From positions 1 through 12,392 of the forward strand of contig JAITIT010000051.1 of NCBI GenBank assembly GCA_031279295.1: DNA of 12,392 nucleotides. Direction: 5' to 3'. Source of the DNA: Holosporales bacterium. GTDB taxonomy: Bacteria > Pseudomonadota > Alphaproteobacteria > RUG11792. Positions 6,767 through 12,392 of this stretch are shown here, piece by piece. Numbering within the stretch: the first letter of the stretch is position 1; every line of letters begins with the position of its first letter. The notes under the pieces are model-generated. The model was given only the letters and a program-made list of their open reading frames with translations, did not search any database and had not been told where the DNA came from. The position numbers and the translations under genes are program-made.

Positions 6767-8116
6767 TCAGCTCACTAACAGAGATGTTGGATTTTGGAGA
6801 TACATTACTAGTGAGCTCAGAAACGCTGCTGCTGCTGCTCCGTCGATTACCCTATGATCCACTGAGTATCCTATCTCCAACATATGAGCTGCCACAAGCT
6901 CATTATGTTCCTTGTACACCGGCACTTTGTTAACTTTTCCTATTGACAGTATGCTCCCTTGGTTGGAGTTAATAATCGCAAAAAAATGATTGACACCGTA
7001 CATGCCAAGGTTGGATACTGTAATTCCGCCTCCTGTGATTTGCCGTAATGTAAGGCTCTTTGTCCTTGCAAGGTGGGTTAAGCTCTTGATTTCACTAGAT
7101 ATCTCGATGAGTCCCTTACTGTCTGCGTACTCTACAACAGGAGTTACAAGCCCATCCTCCACGGATATTGCTATTGCTATATCGACATTCTTAAACCTTC
7201 TAATCTTGTCGTTGCACCAGGCGACATTGACACCTTGGTGTTTCGATAACGCAAGTGCAACAGCCTTTACTATCAGATCATTGATTGTTATTTTTGTTTC
7301 TATGATATTACTGCTATTGATTTCTCCGCGCATTCTCATGAGATCGGTGACATCTGCAGTCACGCTAAGGTAAAAGTGGGGGATATCCCGCTTAGATTTA
7401 GTGAGTTTCTCTGCAATGATCATTCTAATGCGGGACGGCGTGGTATCGATATACATGGCGCTATCCTCATTCTCTCGGAGCTGTCCCAGAATTCTTTTAA
7501 CATCTGCCTGTACAATTCTAGAACCGGGTCCGGAACCTATAATTTTTGTGACATCAATGCTGTACTCGCTCGCCATCTTTTTTGCAAGTGGTGAAATACG
7601 CATCATGCTGGTACCACCAAGTGAGGTGGCTGCACTGCCAGTCTTACACACTTCCTTACAATTTGTACAATGACGTAGAGGGGCTGATGCTGAAGCATGT
7701 GCAGGACTATTGCTCATGTTTACGCCAGAAATCTGGTCATCTGTTTCAACCATTACATTGGTGATCCGTGAGAATTGATTGTCGCATTGAGCTACTGGCT
7801 GCGCTTCAGAAGGTATAGACATTACTTCGCTGATAGCTCTGGCAACATCCTCATCAGAGTCTCCATTTTGCCTCAGTATTGCAATTACTGATCTGACTGG
7901 TACATCATGCGTTCCTGCTGGCATTACTATCTTTTCCAGAATGCCGGAGCAGGTAGCCTCCACTTCCATCGTGGCTTTGTCGGTGTCAATATCCAGTATA
8001 ACATCCCCAGCTTCGATATAGTCACCTTCTTTTTTGTACCACGCAACGATATTGCCCATTTTCATCGTTGGGCTGAGCATCGGCATATCTACTCTGAGAG
8101 GCATACTGTTTTTCAT
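6767..8116 (-). CDS. pdhC: Pyruvate dehydrogenase E2 (dihydrolipoyllysine acetyltransferase)
   Basis: E2 core of the pyruvate dehydrogenase complex, which moves the acetyl group from E1-bound thiamine diphosphate through lipoate to CoA. The 449 residues have the standard order. A single lipoyl domain (about 5-82) has lipoylated Lys47 in DTDKATME. A long linker (85-170) follows, then a peripheral subunit-binding domain (173-210, ISPLAKKMASEYSID and GSGPGSRIVQADV) that would hold E3. The catalytic domain (225-449) has His421 and Asp425 in DHRVIDG. The N-terminus DMPMLSPTMKMG is typical of alphaproteobacterial and mitochondrial PDH E2, which argues against 2-oxoglutarate or branched-chain E2. 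The linker contains three close Cys (150, 153, 157), which is unusual. The start is ATG 8116 with CCAGGCG six bases upstream. dapE precedes it on the same strand with a 107-base gap. Confidence 0.93.
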   Translation of the reverse strand: MKNSMPLRVDMPMLSPTMKMGNIVAWYKKEGDYIEAGDVILDIDTDKATMEVEATCSGILEKIVMPAGTHDVPVRSVIAILRQNGDSDEDVARAISEVMSIPSEAQPVAQCDNQFSRITNVMVETDDQISGVNMSNSPAHASASAPLRHCTNCKEVCKTGSAATSLGGTSMMRISPLAKKMASEYSIDVTKIIGSGPGSRIVQADVKRILGQLRENEDSAMYIDTTPSRIRMIIAEKLTKSKRDIPHFYLSVTADVTDLMRMRGEINSSNIIETKITINDLIVKAVALALSKHQGVNVAWCNDKIRRFKNVDIAIAISVEDGLVTPVVEYADSKGLIEISSEIKSLTHLARTKSLTLRQITGGGITVSNLGMYGVNHFFAIINSNQGSILSIGKVNKVPVYKEHNELVAAHMLEIGYSVDHRVIDGAAAAAFLSSLVMYLQNPTSLLVS

Positions 8117-8223
8117 CTTGCGCCTGGTCAGTTAGTTTTGCTGTATTCCGCTACCAAAGTCAACCTGAATTTGCTATCAAACACACACGTCAACTGGCTT
8201 ATAGGTTGAGAGCAGCCATCCAA

Positions 8224-9342
8224 TTACGCCAGATCTTTGAAATGATTTATGATACCAAGGTAGATGTTCTTCAACTTCCCCAGCTCCTCCTCAGTGATAA
8301 ACTCGTTAACGATGTGTGCTCCCGTGATTAGTGATCCTACCTCGACGACATCTGTGATTTCTCTGATGTACAGTGCATCCGAATTCCCGCCGTCGGTTCC
8401 GACACTGGGAGCTTTGTTAGTTGTATTCTCTATGGCATTACATACGAAGCTCACGAACTCGTCGCGTGAGCCGATGAATGGATAGCCCAGTCTTTCGAAT
8501 GCGATATCTATGTTATCCGGAGTCTGTGATCGAATATGTGCCTCGAGGCCATCGACATCCCAACGGTCATTGAACCTGATATTGAGCTTCGCTGTGGCGA
8601 TTTGTGGAATCACATTCCTGACGTCATTTCCAACGTCGACAGACGTCAGCTGTATACTTGATGGTGCGAACTTCGCACTGCCTCCATCAAGCGGTGTCTC
8701 AGTGAATGAGTGTAAGAACCTGACGAACGAGTGGAGGTGATTTCCGAGCTCATTGCCATTGGCGACGTGCGCTTGATAGCCATGTGAGGTGAGGTCTACG
8801 TTTAGACTACCTCTACACCCGATCTTGACGTACCCGCCGGCGGTGACTCGAGAGCAGCTTTCGCATAGCACGCATCCTGTGATCCTCTCCCCGGTATTCT
8901 TGAGGAATTCTACAATTTGCCTGGTGCCTGTACTCCCGCCTATCTCCTCGTTGCTCGTCAGGATTATGCTGATCGAAAATCCGTAGGACGATGTCGTTGT
9001 GACGAAATCCCTGATGGCTGTCAGGCATGACGACAACGGTCCTTTCATGTCATTCGTACCCCTGCCATATAGCTTGCCGTCCTCTTCAGTTAGCATAAAT
9101 GGGTCGGTTGTCCATCCGTCTAATGGTGGTACTACATCAACGTGGCCCGCGAAGCAGAGGTTCTTTCTATGGTTCCCGAGCTTAGCATATAGGTTGCTCA
9201 CGTCGTCACACCGTAGCCTTGTGCACACGAATCCAATCCTCTCGAGGAAATGTGCGCAGTAATCAATTGCATCATCACCAAAGGGTGTGATGGTCCTAAA
9301 GCCGACTAGGTCGGATAAAATGGCCTTACGAGTACGTCCCAT
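8224..9342 (-). CDS. dapE: Succinyl-diaminopimelate desuccinylase (M20 metallopeptidase family)
   Basis: Zinc enzyme that hydrolyses N-succinyl-LL-diaminopimelate to LL-diaminopimelate and succinate, supplying meso-diaminopimelate for peptidoglycan and lysine. The 372 residues match DapE length. Expected ligands are seen at family spacing: His67 and Asp69 (GHVDVVP), bridging Asp98 (GRGTNDMKG), catalytic Glu132 with Glu133 (SNEE), Glu161 and His343 (GAHIVNE). His192 in QAHVA matches the histidine that DapE dimers supply across the interface. Two motif variants deserve note: CESCS where DapE usually has GEPS, and SNEE for SDEE. Another M20 amidohydrolase is possible, but the whole pattern fits DapE best. 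The start is ATG 9342, with little ribosome-site support. An extended -10 box lies about 50 bases upstream. Confidence 0.88.
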   Translation of the reverse strand: MGRTRKAILSDLVGFRTITPFGDDAIDYCAHFLERIGFVCTRLRCDDVSNLYAKLGNHRKNLCFAGHVDVVPPLDGWTTDPFMLTEEDGKLYGRGTNDMKGPLSSCLTAIRDFVTTTSSYGFSISIILTSNEEIGGSTGTRQIVEFLKNTGERITGCVLCESCSRVTAGGYVKIGCRGSLNVDLTSHGYQAHVANGNELGNHLHSFVRFLHSFTETPLDGGSAKFAPSSIQLTSVDVGNDVRNVIPQIATAKLNIRFNDRWDVDGLEAHIRSQTPDNIDIAFERLGYPFIGSRDEFVSFVCNAIENTTNKAPSVGTDGGNSDALYIREITDVVEVGSLITGAHIVNEFITEEELGKLKNIYLGIINHFKDLA

Positions 9343-9393
9343 AGCAGAGGCTCGTGAATTCCTACAAATAGCACCGTTGTTGCAGTTAGTGAC

Positions 9394-9402
9394 ATTCTAG
9401 CA
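9394..9402 (-). promoter_or_regulatory. Extended -10 promoter for dapE
   Basis: On the minus strand the sequence reads TGTGCTAGAAT, with TGC at 9402-9400 and TAGAAT at 9399-9394 (5 of 6 to TATAAT). No good -35 is seen 16-18 bases upstream, which extended -10 promoters tolerate. Transcription would start near 9387, about 45 bases before the dapE ATG. The box lies just upstream of the hfq promoter elements, so the two divergent promoters are back to back. Confidence 0.4.
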
Positions 9403-9410
9403 CATTTGTC

Positions 9411-9439
9411 TTGCAATTTTTGTATATTTCACATACGAT
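9411..9439 (+). promoter_or_regulatory. Possible hfq-lpdA promoter
   Basis: TTGCAA (9411-9416, 4 of 6), a 17-base spacer and TACGAT (9434-9439, 4 of 6). Transcription would start near 9446, leaving a leader of about 30 bases before the hfq ATG. Both boxes are imperfect, but spacing and position fit. Confidence 0.4.
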
Positions 9440-9475
9440 GTACGCGACAAATCTTTTCAAGATGCGACGTGAATT

Positions 9476-9898
9476 ATGTCAGAAAAAATAATAAACGTAC
9501 AAGACGCGCTGCTAAACTATGTCAGGAAAAATAAGATTCCTGTCACGATCTTTCTGATGAATGGAGTTAAGATAACTGGGCTCGTCTCGTGCTTTGACCA
9601 GTGTTCCGTGATAGTGAAAAAGGAGGGGTATATTCAGATGCTTTATAAGCACGCGATCTCGACATTCTCACCACATGGGGCAGTTAATATCTTTGACTGG
9701 AATGCTCAGCAGGGAGGTGGAGGAAGTAGCGGTGGTAGTGGATACAGGCAGTCTACCAGATCGCGGCAGCATTATAGGGATGAGGGAGGCGAAAGCGAAG
9801 ATGAGCCTGATGAGGATTATGATGATGAGTTCGAGGAGTTTGAGATAGATGAGGAGGAGGACAAAGATGACAGGGATGACAGGGAGAAGTATCCGTAG
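9476..9898 (+). CDS. hfq: RNA chaperone Hfq with long acidic C-terminal tail
   Basis: Hexameric Sm-like RNA chaperone that pairs small RNAs with mRNAs. Residues about 8-68 form the Sm core, with PVTIFLMNGVKITG (22-35) and the diagnostic YKHAIST (57-63). Proximal-face Gln9, Lys58 and His59 and a basic rim (Arg17, Lys18, Lys20) are kept. The position equal to E. coli Phe42 is Cys43, and the distal-face Tyr25 equivalent is Phe26. The protein has 140 residues. After the core comes a Gly/Ser linker (80-89), an Arg/Gln/Ser patch (91-101) and a polyacidic tail with 25 Asp/Glu among residues 101-140. Acidic C-terminal tips are known to mimic nucleic acid and promote RNA release in E. coli Hfq; this tail is much longer. 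No clear ribosome site precedes the ATG. lpdA starts two bases after the stop. Confidence 0.93.
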   Translation: MSEKIINVQDALLNYVRKNKIPVTIFLMNGVKITGLVSCFDQCSVIVKKEGYIQMLYKHAISTFSPHGAVNIFDWNAQQGGGGSSGGSGYRQSTRSRQHYRDEGGESEDEPDEDYDDEFEEFEIDEEEDKDDRDDREKYP

Positions 9899-9900
9899 GA

Positions 9901-11307
9901 ATGGATTTTGATGTTGTCGTAATAGGTGGCGGCCCTGGTGGGTACGTCTGTGCTATCAGAGCTGCTCAGCTTGGCCTGAAGGTTGCCGTTGTAGAACGGG
10001 ATAAGCTTGGTGGAGTATGCCTCAATAGCGGATGTATCCCAACGAAAGCGATGCTTCAGTCATCGAAGATCCTACACTACATAAATCGTGCGCAGGAGTT
10101 TGGAATCGCCTGCGGGACAGTAGAAGTAGCCCTTGATGCTATCGTTGCAAGGTCGCTTGGGATTGTATCCGGTATGAACGGAGGAGTAGCAGGACTTCTG
10201 CCGAAGCACGGGGTAACCGTCATCACAGGAGATGCCAAACTCAAGGATAAGAACACTGTGATGGTTGTCGACTCTGACGGAGAGATCTCAGACGTATCCG
10301 CAAGGAATGTCGTAATTGCGACTGGGGCTTCCCCGCGTATGTTGCCAGGCATTCCTAGTTCGCTGGTAGAGAAGGGATTGGTGTGGACTTCGAAGGAGGC
10401 TATCTTTCCGAAGTTCCTACCGCGGAAGCTCCTCATTATTGGATCGGGAGCCATAGGCGTCGAACTAGCCTCGTTCTACAACGTCATTGGTGCGGATGTG
10501 ACAATCGCTGAGATACAACCCAGGATATTGGTGCAGGAAGATGCAGAGATAGCCGAGCACGCCCGCAAAGCTTTTCTAAAGCACGGCATCAAAATCAAGA
10601 CCGAAGTTCAGGTTCAGAACTTCATAGAGCGTAACGGACGAGTTGCAGTTGACTTTGTCGGAACAACAGGAACCACGGACAGCTGCGAATTCGATGCAGC
10701 CGTCCTAGCAGTAGGCATCGTGCCAAACATCTCAGACCTTAATCTCTCAGAGGTTGGCGTCGAGATACATCTTAATGGTACCATAAAAACCCTCGACTAT
10801 CAAGAGACATGTGTGCCAGGGATCTACGCGATTGGCGATGTTGTCTCGCCTCCGTGGCTTGCTCATAAGGCTTCGAGGGAAGGGATCATAGCGGCCGAGC
10901 GCATAGCTGGACTACGTGAGATCGTCCCCATAGCTCTCGACACAATTCCGGCATGTACGTACTCCAATCCGCAGATCGCATCGATAGGAATGACGGAGGA
11001 GAAGGCTGTTGCTGCAGGACTTGCTATCAAGGTTGGTAGGTCTAACTTTAGGGGAAACGGTAAGGCAGTGGCTACTGGAGAACCTGGTGGGTTTGTGAAG
11101 GTCATCTTCGGGGAGCGATACGGTGACCTGCTTGGAGCGCATATGGTGGGCTACGAAGTTACAGAACTGCTTCCGATTTTTTCATTGGCAATCTCGGCTG
11201 AGCTCACTAGTAGCGAGCTGATGGCAGCGATCTTCCCGCATCCAACGATGTCCGAGTGCCTGCAGGAAGCTGTCTACGATGCGTTTGGTATGGCGATTCA
11301 CGGATAA
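9901..11307 (+). CDS. lpdA: Dihydrolipoyl dehydrogenase (E3)
   Basis: FAD- and NAD-dependent E3 subunit that reoxidises dihydrolipoyl groups on E2 of the pyruvate and other 2-oxoacid dehydrogenase complexes. The 468 residues match the family. Seen in order: FAD-binding GGGPGG (9-14), the redox-active pair Cys40/Cys45 in CLNSGCIPTK, the NAD-binding GSGAIG (181-186), the second FAD motif YAIGDV (309-314), and the catalytic pair His447/Glu452 in HPTMSE of the dimer-interface domain. WLAHKASREG (319-328) is typical of PDH-linked E3. The ATG lies two bases after the hfq stop, so translation is probably coupled. The E2 partner pdhC lies on the opposite strand beyond dapE. After the TAA only a 4-bp stem (ACGG/CCGT) followed by six T (11319-11324) hints at a terminator. 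Confidence 0.95.
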   Translation: MDFDVVVIGGGPGGYVCAIRAAQLGLKVAVVERDKLGGVCLNSGCIPTKAMLQSSKILHYINRAQEFGIACGTVEVALDAIVARSLGIVSGMNGGVAGLLPKHGVTVITGDAKLKDKNTVMVVDSDGEISDVSARNVVIATGASPRMLPGIPSSLVEKGLVWTSKEAIFPKFLPRKLLIIGSGAIGVELASFYNVIGADVTIAEIQPRILVQEDAEIAEHARKAFLKHGIKIKTEVQVQNFIERNGRVAVDFVGTTGTTDSCEFDAAVLAVGIVPNISDLNLSEVGVEIHLNGTIKTLDYQETCVPGIYAIGDVVSPPWLAHKASREGIIAAERIAGLREIVPIALDTIPACTYSNPQIASIGMTEEKAVAAGLAIKVGRSNFRGNGKAVATGEPGGFVKVIFGERYGDLLGAHMVGYEVTELLPIFSLAISAELTSSELMAAIFPHPTMSECLQEAVYDAFGMAIHG

Positions 11308-11324
11308 CCTAACCCCCGTTTTTT
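11299..11324 (+). terminator. Weak candidate terminator after lpdA
   Basis: ACGG and CCGT can form a four-base-pair stem around a loop of about 12 bases that contains the lpdA stop codon, and six T follow directly. The T-run and position fit an intrinsic terminator, but the stem is too short to be convincing. Confidence 0.2.
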
Positions 11325-11361
11325 GTGGCTAGACTTTCCATGTTTTATGTACAATGTTGAT

Positions 11362-11367
11362 TATACT
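11362..11367 (+). promoter_or_regulatory. Candidate -10 box for pepA
   Basis: TATACT (5 of 6 to TATAAT), about 31 bases before the pepA ATG. No convincing -35 lies 16-18 bases upstream. A second near-match, TACAAT, is at 11350-11355. One of the two probably serves pepA, but the sequence does not settle which. Confidence 0.25.
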
Positions 11368-11397
11368 CTGGGTGTGTTGGAATTGTGTGGAGCCGAT

Positions 11398-12392
11398 ATG
11401 GATATCTCGTTTTTAACGTCTATCAATGCTGAAGATGTAGGGGCCGTCGTAGTAGTAGTAACTACGAAGGACAGTGTTCCTTCCATTGTGGATCGTGTGA
11501 AATCATTGATTGAGCCAGGTTGCGTGGATGCTGCGTTCGCCGCGATGACAGGCTTCAAGTATGGTAATACAGAGGGGCTTACCGCCGTATCGACCGGGGT
11601 GAAGCGTGAGCTCCTGATTGTAAGCGCTGGTGATAGGGCCCTGTTCTCTAGAGCTAGCTTCGAGAAGCTGGGTGGGCGTATCTTCGATGGCATATTAGCC
11701 AAGGAGGCAAAGGTGACTATCCTTAACACAGTTGAGTCTACTGAGTTTCCGGAGGCAGCAGCATACATAGCCTCAGGCATATCATTGAAGTCCTGGACAT
11801 TCGATAAGTACAAGACTATCAAGGCTGATCGGAAGATCAGTAGCATTGTGTGTGAGACGGGATACGTTGACGAGAACACAAAGGTGCTAGCGCGATTGGA
11901 TGCCGTGAAAGAAGGTGTGTTCACCGTCAGGAGCATGGCAACTGAGCCGGCTAATGTGATGACTACTGATCAGGTCGTGGCGGAGGCGAGGAAGCTGAAA
12001 TCTCTCGGTGTAGAGATTACGGTGCTTGATAGAAAGAACATGGAAAGCTTTGGGATGCACGCTCTCCTTGGAGTAGGGCAGGGCAGCGCTCAGCCATCGT
12101 ACTCTGTCATCATGGAATACAAGGGAAGCAATAACGCTCCTATTGCGCTAGTTGGCAAAGGGCTCACATTCGATTCCGGTGGAATCTGTGTGAAGCCCGC
12201 GAATAGGATGGGTGAGATGAAGGAGGATATGACAGGGGCCGCTGTCGTCATCGGAGCAATCGAGGCTATTGCATCACAGAAGCTGAAGACTAATGTTGTG
12301 GGATGCATAGGCGTCGTCGAAAACATGATATCTGGGAATGCTCAGAGACCAGGAGATGTGGTGACATCGATGTCTGGGAAGACGATAGAGGT
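11398..12392 (+). CDS. pepA: Leucyl aminopeptidase (M17 family), 3' end cut by the window
   Basis: Two-metal cytosolic exopeptidase that removes N-terminal residues from peptides; some family members also bind DNA at plasmid recombination sites. About 331 residues are present of an expected 500. The N-terminal domain starts MDISFLTSINAED. The catalytic domain shows GMHALLGVGQGS (219-230), metal ligands Lys254 and Asp259 in VGKGLTFDSGG, catalytic Lys266 (VKP) and metal ligand Asp277 (KEDMTGAA). GNAQRPGDVV and MSGKTIEV bring it to the window edge. The remaining ligands (NTDAEGR in relatives) lie beyond it. ATG 11398 is chosen because GGAG (11389-11392) is five bases upstream and the N-terminus aligns with rickettsial PepA; the frame is open back to ATG 11347. 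Confidence 0.93.
   Translation, partial: MDISFLTSINAEDVGAVVVVVTTKDSVPSIVDRVKSLIEPGCVDAAFAAMTGFKYGNTEGLTAVSTGVKRELLIVSAGDRALFSRASFEKLGGRIFDGILAKEAKVTILNTVESTEFPEAAAYIASGISLKSWTFDKYKTIKADRKISSIVCETGYVDENTKVLARLDAVKEGVFTVRSMATEPANVMTTDQVVAEARKLKSLGVEITVLDRKNMESFGMHALLGVGQGSAQPSYSVIMEYKGSNNAPIALVGKGLTFDSGGICVKPANRMGEMKEDMTGAAVVIGAIEAIASQKLKTNVVGCIGVVENMISGNAQRPGDVVTSMSGKTIE

Noticed and set aside
6769..6817. 9-bp inverted repeat AGCTCACTA / TAGTGAGCT with a 31-base spacer
   Set aside because: It lies within the end of pdhC, the spacer is long and no T-run follows, so I do not call it a terminator between the converging mlaF and pdhC genes.
8117..8223. Two TTGAC(G/T) boxes on the minus strand between dapE and pdhC
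   Set aside because: Neither has an acceptable -10 box at 16-18 bases, so I do not call a pdhC promoter; pdhC may be transcribed from the dapE promoter.

Overview
The window looks like the chromosome of an obligate-intracellular-type alphaproteobacterium, most likely in or near the Rickettsiales. This rests on family resemblance only. The MlaE-type permease, DapE, leucyl aminopeptidase and pyruvate dehydrogenase E2/E3 proteins all read like rickettsial or alphaproteobacterial versions. The genes are ordinary housekeeping genes in a scattered order, and GTG starts are common. Base composition is close to balanced by eye, which is high for the group, so I do not name a genus.

Layout from left to right. 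Positions 1-179 are the 3' end of an unrecognised, markedly T-poor gene, closed by a strong hairpin (208-244). Then come lnt (271-1836, lipoprotein N-acylation) and rlmE (1870-2520, 23S rRNA 2'-O-methylation), with a promoter for rlmE overlapping the lnt stop codon. A 344-base gap without a convincing gene ends in a good sigma70 promoter (2795-2824). This drives a 682-residue signal-peptide-bearing coiled-coil protein of unknown function (2865-4913), also extremely T-poor and closed by a second hairpin (5027-5061). Next are mlaE and mlaF (5179-6741), the permease and ATPase of a phospholipid-transporting ABC system. On the minus strand, dapE (9342-8224) precedes pdhC (8116-6767). Divergent from dapE are hfq (9476-9898) and lpdA (9901-11307), followed by the first two-thirds of pepA (11398 to the window edge).

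Functional themes. Envelope maintenance is covered by lnt, mlaE/mlaF and dapE, the last feeding diaminopimelate/lysine synthesis. The pyruvate dehydrogenase complex is represented by its E2 and E3 subunits, whose genes lie on either side of a divergent promoter region with dapE and hfq between them. RNA biology is covered by rlmE and hfq. Hfq carries an unusually long polyacidic tail.

The most unusual signal is the pair of T-depleted units (1-207 and about 2831-5026). In the complete one the depletion starts about where transcription is predicted to start. It continues through the leader and past the stop codon to the hairpin, so it follows the transcript and not just the reading frame. I see no tRNA, rRNA, CRISPR array, insertion sequence or phage gene.
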